Positions 1-7,988 are shown, counted from the first letter of the stretch. The stretch is DNA of 24,186 bases from CAVPEW01 sp050247895 (GCA_050247895.1 JBFWTJ010000012.1:1-24186), one strand, 5' to 3'. A program made the numbers and translations. Notes: generated by a model from the sequence alone, not told the origin.

Positions 1-1
1 C

Positions 2-1915
2 ATGCGCATCGACGTGGCGCTGGCCGAGCGCAAGGTCCGCTCGGGCGCCTCGGCCGCCGGTGCGGTCGACCCGGTGCTGCTGGAGGTGACCCGCAGCTTC
101 GAGCTGTCGGTCAACGACGAGATGTCCAAGACGATCATCAACCTCAGCGGCTCGCCGCTGTTCGTCGGGGCCTCCGACTACGCCTGCGCCTGCGTGACCG
201 ACACCGGCGAGCTGCTCAACGCGCTCAGCTTCCAGATGCCCATGGCCTACACGGTGTCCAACACGGTGAAGGCGGCGCGCGCGGTGTACGGCGACGACCT
301 GGCGCCGGGCGACATGATCTTCACCAACGACTCGTTCGTGGCCGGCGGCCTGCACCCCTCGGACTGCGTGATCGTCACGCCGGTCTTCCACGAGGGCGAG
401 CTGGTGATGTGGGTCGGCACGGTCGGCCACGTGACCGACGTGGGCGGGTCGACGGTCGGGAGCTTCTCGGTCGGCCACACCCAGTGCTTCGGGGAGGCGG
501 TCCGCTTCACGCCGATCAAGGTCTACGAGCAGGGCCGCTTCCGGGCCGACGTGCTCGACGCCTTCCTGACCAACGTGCGCATCCCCGAGCGGACCGAGGC
601 CGACCTGCGGGCGATGATGGGGGCCAACTGGGTGGCCCGGGAGCGCATGGGCGAGTTCGTGGCCAAGTACGGCGTGGACGTGGTGCGCACGTTGCACGCC
701 GCTGCGCTGGGCATCGGCGAGGAGGTGTTCCGGGAGAGGATCGCGGCGCTGCCCGACGGCGAGTACGTGGGCGAGTCGTACATGGAGCACGACGGGGTCG
801 ACGACGTCCTCTACACGTTCCGCTGCACGGTGCGGAAGGCGGGCGACGAGCTGACCGTCGACTTCACCGGGTCGTCGCCCCAGGCGCCGGCCGCGCTGAA
901 CACGGTCGAGGTGGCCACCCGGGGTGCGGTGATCGCCGCGCTGGCCACGATGCTCGCGCCCGACGTGCCCTTCACCGAGGGCCTGTTCCGGCCGGTCGAG
1001 ATCGTGGCCCCGCCGGGCACGGTGATGCACGCGGTCAAGCCGGCGCCCATCAGCGCCGGTTCGACCTCGGGGACCCGGTTCGGCGCCGACGCCATGATCG
1101 AGGCCCTCAACTACGCGCTGGCCGCGCACCCCACGGCGAGCCACCGGCGCAACGGCCCGTGGTCGACGTGGACCTACACGCTGTTCAGCGGCCACAACGC
1201 CGACGGCAAGGCCTGGGTGTTCACCGAGTTCTGGTCCGGCTTCGGCGGGGCCAGCGGCCTGCCGTTCCGCGACGGGCACCCGGCCATGGGGGGCCTGCAG
1301 TACCTGGACTCCCGGTTGCCCAACATCGAGGAGTTCGAGCTGCTCAACCCGGTGCTGGTGGTCGAGCGCGGCTTCCACCTCGACTCGGGCGGCCCGGGCC
1401 GGTTCCGGGGCGGCGCCGGCATGGCCGGCGTGCTCATCCCGCACCGCACCGACGGCCTGGACATGACCAGCCTCCAGAACCGCCGGACCGCGCCGGGCTT
1501 CGGCGTGGATGGCGGCCACCCCGGCGGGGGCACCTGCATCGGCTACCTGCGGGGCGCGGCCCCGGCCATCCGGGCCGCCTGGGCCCGGGGCGAGTTCCCC
1601 GACCTGGCCGCGCTGCAGGACGGCATGGAGCTGCCGCCGACCCGGGTCACCGGCCAGCGGCTGGCCGCGGAGGACGCCTACTACGCCCACAGCACGAGCG
1701 GGCAGGGCTACGGGGACCCGATCGACCGGGACCCCGAGATGGTGGCGGCCGACGTGGTCGAGCGCTGGGTGTCGCCGGCGCGGGCCCACGACGTGTACGG
1801 CGTGGTCCTCGACGAGCAGGGCGCGCCCGACCCGGTCGCGACCGACGCCCGGCGGGCCGAGATCCGGGCCGAGCGGGCCCGCCTCCCCCTGGCCTCGGCC
1901 ACCGGGGCCCGCTGA
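2..1915 (+). CDS. hyuB: Hydantoinase B / oxoprolinase family protein
   Basis: This family forms the B subunit of ATP-dependent hydantoinases, 5-oxoprolinases and related carboxylases, usually working with an HyuA subunit in the cytoplasm. The sequence shows the family start DPVLLEV (about residue 22), the stretch GLHPSDCVIVTPVF, the metal-site-like HVTDVGG around His143 and Asp146, and the late GGPGRFRGGAGM block. The 637 aa length fits a full B subunit. The first in-frame ATG is at the second base of the window, so the true start could lie further left. Canonical members read HHxD(I/V)GG at the putative metal site; here the second His is Val. The expected hyuA partner would be upstream, outside the window. 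The substrate cannot be told from sequence. The neighbouring Liv-type importer may supply an amino-acid-like or cyclic amide substrate; that is inference. Confidence 0.88.
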   Translation: MRIDVALAERKVRSGASAAGAVDPVLLEVTRSFELSVNDEMSKTIINLSGSPLFVGASDYACACVTDTGELLNALSFQMPMAYTVSNTVKAARAVYGDDLAPGDMIFTNDSFVAGGLHPSDCVIVTPVFHEGELVMWVGTVGHVTDVGGSTVGSFSVGHTQCFGEAVRFTPIKVYEQGRFRADVLDAFLTNVRIPERTEADLRAMMGANWVARERMGEFVAKYGVDVVRTLHAAALGIGEEVFRERIAALPDGEYVGESYMEHDGVDDVLYTFRCTVRKAGDELTVDFTGSSPQAPAALNTVEVATRGAVIAALATMLAPDVPFTEGLFRPVEIVAPPGTVMHAVKPAPISAGSTSGTRFGADAMIEALNYALAAHPTASHRRNGPWSTWTYTLFSGHNADGKAWVFTEFWSGFGGASGLPFRDGHPAMGGLQYLDSRLPNIEEFELLNPVLVVERGFHLDSGGPGRFRGGAGMAGVLIPHRTDGLDMTSLQNRRTAPGFGVDGGHPGGGTCIGYLRGAAPAIRAAWARGEFPDLAALQDGMELPPTRVTGQRLAAEDAYYAHSTSGQGYGDPIDRDPEMVAADVVERWVSPARAHDVYGVVLDEQGAPDPVATDARRAEIRAERARLPLASATGAR

Positions 1916-1940
1916 AACGAAGGGCTTTCCGGGCCTTTCC

Positions 1941-1958
1941 GTCAAGGGGCCCTTGACA
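1941..1958 (+). promoter_or_regulatory. Inverted repeat overlapping a TTGACA -35-like box
   Basis: The arms GTCAAGGG (1941-1948) and CCCTTGAC (1950-1957) are perfect inverted copies around a single central G. The right arm overlaps TTGACA (1953-1958), a consensus -35 box. Candidate -10 boxes are TAGTGT (1970-1975) and TAATAC (1984-1989), but their spacings from TTGACA (11 and 25 nt) are not standard, so the exact promoter is unresolved. The site lies 26 nt after the hyuB stop and about 150 nt before the binding-protein gene, so it is placed to act as an operator for the liv genes. Confidence 0.5.
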
Positions 1959-1990
1959 CCCCCACGGAATAGTGTGATCGTTCTAATACT

Positions 1991-2076
1991 GCTCCCGGGG
2001 CAGGCCGCAGGCGACCCCGGGAGCCATCCAGGGGAGGGAACCCGACCGGACGCCGGTCCGACGGCACGCGCCGTCG
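1991..2076 (+). promoter_or_regulatory. Structured 5' leader with three consecutive stems
   Basis: Three perfect stems follow one another in the leader of the liv binding-protein gene. The first pairs GCTCCCGGGG (1991-2000) with CCCCGGGAGC (2015-2024) around a 14-nt loop. The second pairs GACCGG (2044-2049) with CCGGTC (2053-2058) around 3 nt. The third pairs CGACGGC (2059-2065) with GCCGTCG (2070-2076) around 4 nt and directly abuts the second. A purine-rich ribosome binding site follows at 2094-2101. The layout resembles a cis-regulatory RNA, but no known riboswitch class was recognised, and GC-rich sequence forms stems easily. Confidence 0.4.
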
Positions 2077-2105
2077 CGGCGCACGCAGAACCCGAGGGGG
2101 GCAAG

Positions 2106-3386
2106 GTGGAGACCACCATCAACGCCGGCACGTCCACACCACGTCGCAGGTGGCGCCGCGTCGCCGCCGCGCTCGCCGCGCTGGCGCTCGTCGCCACCGC
2201 CGCGGCGTGCGGCGACGACGACGACGGGGCGGACACGTCGAGCGGCTCGGGCGGCGGCAGCGGCTCGGGCAGCGAGGACGGCGGCTCGGCGCCCAGCGGC
2301 GAACCCCTCAAGATCGGCGTGCTCGTCACCACGTCGGGCCCGCTCGCCGCGCTCGGCAACGACCAGAACACCGGCATGAAGATGGCCGCCGAGGAGCTCA
2401 ACGAGCAGGGCGGGATCCTGGGCCGGCCCATCGAGCTGATCCTCAAGGACGACGCCGGCGACCCGACCAAGGCCGCCCAGGGCATGCGCGAGCTGATCGA
2501 CCGCGAGGGCGTCGAGCTCGTGTACGGCCCCACCCTGTCCTCGTCGGTGCTGGCCGCCCTGGCCGTGTCGAGCCCGGCCAAGGTCGTGGAGATGCACAGC
2601 GGCTCGGCCGAGGACGTCAGCGACGCGGCCAAGTACCCCTACGGCTTCCGCACCGCGCCCAACACCGTCACCCAGACCCTGACCTTCGTCGAGCTGGCCG
2701 AGGAGATCGGCGCCGAGCGCATCGGCGTGCTCGCCGTCAACCAGGCGCTGGGCACCTCGACGGTCGACAACCTGAAGGACGCCCTGGAGGGCACCGACAT
2801 CGAGCTGGGCGGCGTGGAGTTCTTCGACATCGGCGCCGTCGACGTCACCACCCAGGCCCAGAAGGTCAAGGACGCCGGGGCCGACCTGCTCATCGCGGCG
2901 GCCTCGGGCGTCGGCGAGTACGCCGCCATCGTCAAGGCCCGCAACCAGCTCGACTGGGACGTCCCGGTGGCCAGCTTCGCCACCATGGCCAACCCGCTGG
3001 TCACCGAGGGCGCCGGCGGCGCCTCGGCCATGGAGGGCGTCTACGCCGGCCAGGTGCCGCTCAACTTCACCGACCCGCTGCCCCAGGCCAACGCCGACTG
3101 GCTCGAACGGGTGCGGGCCGAGGTCGGCCAGGACCCCCTCACCCGGGACATCAGCCAGATCGCGGCCGGCTACGACGGCCTGATGATGCTGGCCGAGGCC
3201 ATCGAGGACGCGGGCGAGGTCGACACCGACGCCATCAAGGCCTACTTCGAGAGCAACGAGCTCGAGGGCCTGCAGGGCACCTACACCTACGACGAGGACC
3301 GCCACGACGGCCTGTCCATCGAGAGCCTGACCTTCGTCGAGGCGGCCTCGTTCAGCGACGGCACCTACGTGAAGGCCGACCTGTAG
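2106..3386 (+). CDS. Branched-chain amino acid-type ABC transporter substrate-binding lipoprotein
   Basis: This is a periplasmic-binding-protein-like type I receptor (LivK/amidase-regulator class), which delivers ligand to the LivH/LivM channel at the outer face of the membrane. The GTG start at 2106 is chosen because GAGGGGGG (2094-2101) sits 4 nt upstream and the product begins with an Arg-rich n-region, a hydrophobic Ala/Leu core and a lipobox ending in Cys35. An Asp run and a Gly/Ser linker follow. The mature part starts PLKIGVLVTTSGPLAALG, typical of the family, and contains the phrases GGILGRPIELILKDD and YGPTLSSSVLAA. At 426 aa it has normal length. It is the first gene of the importer and is separated from livH by a stem-loop. 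Ligand identity is unknown; such receptors bind branched-chain amino acids, amides, urea or aromatic compounds. Confidence 0.9.
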   Translation: METTINAGTSTPRRRWRRVAAALAALALVATAAACGDDDDGADTSSGSGGGSGSGSEDGGSAPSGEPLKIGVLVTTSGPLAALGNDQNTGMKMAAEELNEQGGILGRPIELILKDDAGDPTKAAQGMRELIDREGVELVYGPTLSSSVLAALAVSSPAKVVEMHSGSAEDVSDAAKYPYGFRTAPNTVTQTLTFVELAEEIGAERIGVLAVNQALGTSTVDNLKDALEGTDIELGGVEFFDIGAVDVTTQAQKVKDAGADLLIAAASGVGEYAAIVKARNQLDWDVPVASFATMANPLVTEGAGGASAMEGVYAGQVPLNFTDPLPQANADWLERVRAEVGQDPLTRDISQIAAGYDGLMMLAEAIEDAGEVDTDAIKAYFESNELEGLQGTYTYDEDRHDGLSIESLTFVEAASFSDGTYVKADL

Positions 3387-3406
3387 CCCGCCGGCGCCCC
3401 GCATCT

Positions 3407-3463
3407 GCGGCGAGCCCGGGGGACGGGGATCTCCCCCCCTTCCCCGGCCCGTGGGCTCGCCGC
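3407..3463 (+). other. Intercistronic stem-loop between binding protein and livH
   Basis: The arms GCGGCGAGCCC (3407-3417) and GGGCTCGCCGC (3453-3463) are perfect 11-bp inverted copies. Inside the loop GGGGGA (3418-3423) can pair with TCCCCC (3432-3437). It begins 20 nt after the binding-protein stop and ends 35 nt before livH. No T-run follows, so it does not look like a full intrinsic terminator. Such hairpins after binding-protein genes are known to stabilise the upstream mRNA or attenuate the downstream genes, giving more receptor than permease. Confidence 0.55.
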
Positions 3464-3498
3464 TCCACCCGTGGACCAGAAGGGAGCGGCTCCGGCCG

Positions 3499-4389
3499 AT
3501 GGACCTGACCGACCAGATCAACGTGGCCCTGCGGGGCCTGTCGTCCGGGGCGATCTACGCCCTGGTCGGCATGGGCTTCAACGTCACCTACGCCACGACC
3601 TCGATCTTCAACTTCGCCCAGGGCGAGTTCGTCATGGTCGGGGCCATGCTCGGGATCTTCTTCTGGGTCAGCGCAGGCTGGCCGATGGTGGCGGCCCTGG
3701 TCCTCGCGGTGGGCCTGACCTTCCTCATCGGGATGGCCGAGGAGCGCTTCGCGGTCCGTCCCGCCGAGCGCTTCGGCCACGCCGCCTTCGGCTGGTTCCT
3801 GTCCACGCTGGGCGCCTCGATCATCCTGGCCTCGGCCTTCGCCCTGGCCATGGGGTCCGAGCCGCGCAACTTCCCCGAGCTGTTCTCCGACACGCCCCTG
3901 CGGGTCGGGGAGGTCCTCGTGGTGCCCCAGCAGATGGTGCTGATCGTGCTGGCGGTGGCCGCCGCGGTCGGCCTCACGGTCTTCTACAACCGGACCCTGG
4001 TCGGCCGGGCCATGGGGGCCATCGCCCAGAACCGCAACGCCGCCGCCCTGCGGGGCATCCCGGTCGCCCGCATGTCGATGCTCTCGTTCGGGCTCAGCGC
4101 GGGGATCGCGGCGATCACCGGCTTCATGGTCGCCCCCCTGACCACGGCCTACGCGGCCATGGGCGCCCTGTTCCTGTTCAAGGGCTTCATCGCCGCCGCG
4201 GTGGGGGGCATCCCCGACATCCGCGGCGCGCTGGTCGGCGGGCTGATCCTGGGCCTGGTCGAGGGCTTCGGCTCCCACTACATCGGCGCCGGCTATCGCG
4301 AGGCGGTCACCTTCGCGGTCCTGCTGGTGGTCCTGCTGGTCAAGCCCAACGGCCTGTTCGGCTCCCGGGCCACCACGAGGACGGTCTGA
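3499..4389 (+). CDS. livH: Branched-chain amino acid-type ABC transporter permease LivH
   Basis: This is one of the two membrane subunits of a Liv-type importer. The 296 aa product has about eight hydrophobic segments and the LivH start motif: GLSSGAIYALVGMGFNVTY followed by NFAQGEF, then a conserved region AIAQNRNAAALRGIPV that contacts the ATPase subunits. The C-terminal GGLILGLVEGF helix is also typical. The ATG at 3499 is preferred because the mature family N-terminus begins here; AGGGAG (3481-3486) lies 12 nt upstream, a little far. An upstream in-frame ATG at 3451 would add 16 residues that overlap the intercistronic stem and look non-native. Its stop overlaps the next start (TGATG), so translation is coupled to the LivM-LivG fusion. 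Confidence 0.93.
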   Translation: MDLTDQINVALRGLSSGAIYALVGMGFNVTYATTSIFNFAQGEFVMVGAMLGIFFWVSAGWPMVAALVLAVGLTFLIGMAEERFAVRPAERFGHAAFGWFLSTLGASIILASAFALAMGSEPRNFPELFSDTPLRVGEVLVVPQQMVLIVLAVAAAVGLTVFYNRTLVGRAMGAIAQNRNAAALRGIPVARMSMLSFGLSAGIAAITGFMVAPLTTAYAAMGALFLFKGFIAAAVGGIPDIRGALVGGLILGLVEGFGSHYIGAGYREAVTFAVLLVVLLVKPNGLFGSRATTRTV

Positions 4390-6257
4390 TGGAGCGGCTC
4401 ACCAGCGTCGGTGCCCGGCGCTCGGGGTGGATCCTGCACGGCGTCCTGCTCGTGGTCCTGCTGGCCGGGCGCGAGCTGGTGCCCAACCGGTTCGAGCTGT
4501 TCAACGCCGAGCTCCTGGCCATCTACCTGGTGGGCGCCCTGGCCCTGAACCTGATCCTGATGTCGGGCATCCTGTCGATCGGGCACAGCGCGCTGTTCCT
4601 GCTCGGCGGCTACGCGGTGGCCATCCTGACCGTCGAGCACGGCTGGAGCTACTGGCCGGCCCTGGCCGTGGGCGGCCTGCTGTCGGCCGTGGTCGGCCTG
4701 GCCATGGGCGCGCCGGCCCTGCGCCTGGGCGTCTACACCCTGGCCCTGGTCACCTACGGCTACGCCCGGGTGGCCGAGACGCTGGCCCTGGAGTGGCGGG
4801 GCCTCACCGGTGGCTTCAACGGCCTGGCCGGCGTGACCTTCCCGGCGGGCTTCTCCACCCTGGAGGACTTCTACTGGCTGACCGCGGTGGCCCTGGTGCT
4901 CACCTACGCGCTGGCCCACAACATGATCCGCTCGCCCTTCGGCCGTGCGGCGCGGGCGGTGGCCCAGCAGCCGGTGGCGGCCCAGGCGGTGGGGATCGAC
5001 TCGGCCCGGCTGCGGCTGGCGTCGTTCGGCATCTCCAGCGGGATCGCCGGCATCGCCGGTGGCCTCTACGTGCCCCTGCTCGGGTTCATCGCCCCCGACG
5101 CCTTCGGGCCCGACCTGGCCATCCTGCTGCTGCTCATGGTGGTGCTCGGCGGCATGGGCACCGTGGCCGGGCCGGTTGTGGGCGCGGTGGTCCTGTTCCG
5201 CCTGCCCATCGAGGTCGAGCGGCTGACCGAGCAGCCGGGGGAGTGGAGCCTGCTGGCCTACGGCGTGGTCCTGCTGCTGTCGGTCCACTTCGTGCCCAAG
5301 GGCCTGATGGGCGGCTGGTTCGCCCTGCGCCGGCGTATCTCGGGCGGGTTGTCCCGGCGGCGGGGGACCGCTCCGGCCGCGGCCGCCCGCCGCCGGGCCG
5401 ACGTCGACGCCGCCCTGCCCCAGGTCGGCTCGCCGGGCGAGGTGGTCGTGGACGTGCGCGGCGCGACCAAGGCGCTGGGCGGGGTGGAGGTCCTCAACGG
5501 GATCGACTTCGCCGTCGAGGCCGGCACCGTCCACGCGCTGATCGGGCCCAACGGGTCGGGCAAGACGACCTTCCTCAACGCGGTGTCGGGCTTCGTGCCC
5601 CTCGACCGGGGCCACGAGGAGGTGCTCGGCGTCGACGTGTCGGGCCGGCGTCCCGCGGCCCGGGCCCGGCTCGGCCTGGGCCGGACCTTCCAGACCCCGC
5701 TGGTGTTCTCCGAGATGTCCTGCCTGGAGAACGTGCTGGTCGCCCTGGACATGTACCGCGAGCCCCGGCTGGGCTCCTACGTGCTGCGCCTGCCGGGGGC
5801 CCGGCGGTCCGAGCGGACCAGCGTCGAGCTGGCCGACCACCTGCTGCGCTCGGTCGGCCTCGAGGACCGGCGCGACGAGCCGGCCGGCGACCTGCCCCCG
5901 GGCCAGCTCCGGCTCCTGGAGATCGCCCGCGTCGCGGCGCTGCGCCCGCGCGCCGTGCTGCTCGACGAGCCCGCCGCGGGCCTCAGCGGCGAGGAGATCA
6001 CCGAGCTGGAGACGATCATCGGCGCCCTGCGGGACCACGGCATCGGGGTGGTCCTGGTCGAGCACCACGCGGCGATGGTCATGCGGGTCTCGGACATGGT
6101 CACGGTGATCGACAACGGCGCGGTGATCGCCCGGGGCACGCCGGCGGAGATCCAGCGCAACCCCCTGGTCCTGTCCGCGTACCTGGGCACGTCGCTGGAG
6201 GGCATGACGGCGACCGAGCGGGTCGCCCGGCCCGACGAGGAGGTGGCCCACCCATGA
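4389..6257 (+). CDS. livM-livG: Fused ABC permease (LivM) and ATP-binding protein (LivG)
   Basis: One 622 aa reading frame carries both a LivM membrane subunit and a LivG ATPase. Residues 1 to about 325 are LivM: several membrane segments, ALALNLILMSGILSIGHSA near the start, RAVAQQPVAAQAVGID (ATPase contact loop) and LLLLMVVLGGMGT. A basic, Ala-rich linker of roughly 40 residues follows. The ATPase domain starts near residue 365, with Walker A GPNGSGKTT at 386-394, a Q-loop in GRTFQTP, signature LPPGQ at 502-506, Walker B ending Asp526-Glu527 and a switch His in VEHHAAMV. LivM and LivG are separate genes in Escherichia coli; fusions are known in Actinobacteria. The signature differs from LSGGQ but keeps the Gly-Gln pair. 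Start and stop overlap both neighbours by 1-4 nt. Confidence 0.93.
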   Translation: MERLTSVGARRSGWILHGVLLVVLLAGRELVPNRFELFNAELLAIYLVGALALNLILMSGILSIGHSALFLLGGYAVAILTVEHGWSYWPALAVGGLLSAVVGLAMGAPALRLGVYTLALVTYGYARVAETLALEWRGLTGGFNGLAGVTFPAGFSTLEDFYWLTAVALVLTYALAHNMIRSPFGRAARAVAQQPVAAQAVGIDSARLRLASFGISSGIAGIAGGLYVPLLGFIAPDAFGPDLAILLLLMVVLGGMGTVAGPVVGAVVLFRLPIEVERLTEQPGEWSLLAYGVVLLLSVHFVPKGLMGGWFALRRRISGGLSRRRGTAPAAAARRRADVDAALPQVGSPGEVVVDVRGATKALGGVEVLNGIDFAVEAGTVHALIGPNGSGKTTFLNAVSGFVPLDRGHEEVLGVDVSGRRPAARARLGLGRTFQTPLVFSEMSCLENVLVALDMYREPRLGSYVLRLPGARRSERTSVELADHLLRSVGLEDRRDEPAGDLPPGQLRLLEIARVAALRPRAVLLDEPAAGLSGEEITELETIIGALRDHGIGVVLVEHHAAMVMRVSDMVTVIDNGAVIARGTPAEIQRNPLVLSAYLGTSLEGMTATERVARPDEEVAHP

Positions 6258-6964
6258 GCCTGCTCGAGGTCCGCGGCCTGTGCTGCGGCTACGGCGGCGT
6301 CGACGTCCTGCACGACATCGACCTGACCGTCGAGGAGGGCGAGCTGGTCAGCGTCATCGGGGCCAACGGCGCGGGGAAGACGACCCTGCTCCAGACCCTG
6401 TCGGCCATCGTCAAGCCGTCCCGGGGCACCATCCGCTTCGGCGGCGAGGACGTGACCCGGGCCAGCGCGGCCAAGGTCGCCGCGCTCGGCATCGGCCACG
6501 TGCCCGAGAACCGCCAGATCTTCCCGCTGCACCCGGTGGAGGAGAACCTGCGCCTCGGCGGCTGGGTGCGGCGCCGCGACGCGGCCGGGCTGCGCGACGA
6601 CCTGGCCCGGGTGTACGAGAAGTTCCCGGTGCTGGGCGAGCGCCGCCGCACGCCGGCGGGCCTGCTGTCGGGCGGCCAGCAGCAGATGCTGGCCATCGGC
6701 ATGGCGCTGATGGCCCGGCCGAGGCTGATCCTGCTCGACGAGCCGTCGCTGGGCCTGGCCCCGATCCTGGTCGAGGAGATCTTCGCCGAGGTCCAGCGGC
6801 TGCGCGAGGAGGGGGCCACGGTGCTGCTCGTCGAGCAGATGGCCGGTGACGCCCTGCGCATCGCCGACCGGGGCCTGGTGCTCCAGCTCGGCCACGTGGT
6901 GGTCGAGGGCAGTGCCGACGAGCTGCGGGGCAACGACGAGGTCGTGGCCGCCTACCTGGGATGA
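6254..6964 (+). CDS. livF: Branched-chain amino acid-type ABC transporter ATPase LivF
   Basis: This is the second ATPase of the Liv-type importer, expected to pair with the LivG half of the preceding fusion on the cytoplasmic face. The 236 aa product begins LLEVRGLCCGYGGVDVLHD. It has Walker A GANGAGKTT at 36-44, the LivF-typical block GHVPENRQIFPLHPVEENLRLG, the signature LSGGQQQMLAIG and Walker B LILLDEPSLGLAP, ending in the usual AYLG. Length is normal for LivF (about 235 aa). The ATG overlaps the previous stop by 4 nt (ATGA), so it is translationally coupled. All motifs are intact, which matters because the partner ATPase has a degenerate signature. Confidence 0.94.
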   Translation: MSLLEVRGLCCGYGGVDVLHDIDLTVEEGELVSVIGANGAGKTTLLQTLSAIVKPSRGTIRFGGEDVTRASAAKVAALGIGHVPENRQIFPLHPVEENLRLGGWVRRRDAAGLRDDLARVYEKFPVLGERRRTPAGLLSGGQQQMLAIGMALMARPRLILLDEPSLGLAPILVEEIFAEVQRLREEGATVLLVEQMAGDALRIADRGLVLQLGHVVVEGSADELRGNDEVVAAYLG

Positions 6965-6971
6965 GGTGCCG

Positions 6972-7967
6972 ATGGGCCTGAAGGTGGGCGCGTGGCGGGT
7001 GCACGCCGCGGGCGAGCCCCGCGACGTGCTGCGCTGGGACGAGGTCGTGCTGGAGGACCCGGGCCCGGGCCAGCTCCTGGTCCGGGTCGAGGCGGCCGCG
7101 GTGAACTTCGTCGACCTGCTCCTGTGCCGGGGGATCTACCAGGACCGCCCGGCCCACCCCTTCACGCCGGGCGGCGAGTCGTGCGGTCGGGTGGTGGCCG
7201 CCGGCGAGGGGTGCGCCACGCCGGTCGGTGCCCGGGTCATCGCCGCGGGCTGGGTGCCCGGCGCCGGCCTGGCCGAGGCGCTCCTGGTCCCCGAGGAGCT
7301 GACGTTCCCGTTGGGCGACGACGTCGACCCGGTGAAGGGCGCGGCCCTGCACACCGCCTACTCGACCGCGGTGGTGTGCCTGGAGCGGCGGGGCCGGTTG
7401 CAGGCGGGCGAGACCCTGCTGGTCAACGCCGGGGCGGGCTCGGTGGGCAGCGCGGCGATCCAGGTCGGGCAGGCCATGGGGGCGACGGTGGTGGCCACCG
7501 CGGGGGGTCCGGCCAAGGTCGAGGTGTGCCGGTCGCTGGGCGCGGTCGAGGCCTTCGACTCGCACCGGGACTTCTCGGCCGCCGTGCGCGCCGCCACCGG
7601 GGGCCGTGGCGCGGACGTCGTGTACGACTCGGTCGGCGGGCAGGTCTTCGACTGGTCCCGGCGCTGCGTGGCCTTCGAGGGCCGGATCCTGGTCATCGGC
7701 TTCGCCAGCGGCGACATCCCCTGCGCGCCGACCAACCACGCCCTGCTGAAGGGCTACTCGGTGGTGGGTGCGGCGGCCGGGCTCTACCGGGACCGCGACG
7801 TCGCCTACTGGCGGGCGTGCCACGACCGGGTGGTGGAGATGTTCCGGGCCGGCGCGCTCGACCCGCTGCTGGACCCGAGCGAGCTGACCCTGGCCGACGC
7901 CCCCGAGGCCCTGGAGCGGCTGGCCCGGCGGCGCAACGTGGGCAAGCTCGTCCTGCGGGTGGTGTAG
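6972..7967 (+). CDS. NADPH:quinone oxidoreductase-like zinc-free alcohol dehydrogenase family protein
   Basis: This is a medium-chain dehydrogenase/reductase of the quinone-oxidoreductase branch, probably an NADPH-dependent cytoplasmic reductase. The 331 aa product shows the N-terminal GroES-like domain (AAAVNFVDLLLCRGIYQ, then FTPGGESCGRVVAAGEG) and the nucleotide-binding domain with NAGAGSVGSAAIQVGQAMGATVVAT near residue 150. It ends with ALERLARRRNVGKLVLRV, the usual C-terminal signature. It lacks the structural zinc Cys cluster of true alcohol dehydrogenases. The ATG at 6972 lies 7 nt after the livF stop, so it is probably the last gene of the liv operon. Its stop codon lies inside a 20-bp palindrome controlling the next gene. 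The substrate is unknown; a role in catabolising the imported compound is inference. Confidence 0.85.
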   Translation: MGLKVGAWRVHAAGEPRDVLRWDEVVLEDPGPGQLLVRVEAAAVNFVDLLLCRGIYQDRPAHPFTPGGESCGRVVAAGEGCATPVGARVIAAGWVPGAGLAEALLVPEELTFPLGDDVDPVKGAALHTAYSTAVVCLERRGRLQAGETLLVNAGAGSVGSAAIQVGQAMGATVVATAGGPAKVEVCRSLGAVEAFDSHRDFSAAVRAATGGRGADVVYDSVGGQVFDWSRRCVAFEGRILVIGFASGDIPCAPTNHALLKGYSVVGAAAGLYRDRDVAYWRACHDRVVEMFRAGALDPLLDPSELTLADAPEALERLARRRNVGKLVLRVV

Positions 7968-7982
7968 CGGATCCGCTACACT
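7962..7982 (+). promoter_or_regulatory. Perfect 20-bp palindrome overlapping a leaderless promoter
   Basis: GTGTAGCGGATCCGCTACAC (7962-7981) is a perfect palindrome. The hexamer TACACT (7977-7982) fits TANNNT and ends 6 nt before the ATG at 7989, so the transcript probably starts at that ATG. No good -35 box is visible. The palindrome covers the -10, so a protein bound there would block transcription. The XRE regulator encoded immediately downstream is the obvious candidate. The palindrome also contains the stop codon of the preceding reductase gene. Confidence 0.7.
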
Positions 7983-7988
7983 GTGGCC

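Noticed and set aside
1922..1941. Tandem 10-bp near-repeat (GGGCTTTCCG, GGCCTTTCCG)
   Set aside because: Only two copies with one mismatch; too little to call a functional repeat.
1983..3521. Long open frame (512 codons) on the minus strand opposite the liv binding-protein gene
   Set aside because: It is low-complexity, Gly/Arg/Val/Leu-rich, matches no family and mirrors a clear plus-strand gene. GC-rich DNA with rare stop codons gives such frames.
4293..6251. Long minus-strand open frame (652 codons) opposite the LivM-LivG fusion
   Set aside because: It is rich in Gln, His, Gly and Arg with no domain pattern; the plus strand encodes a fully recognisable transporter.
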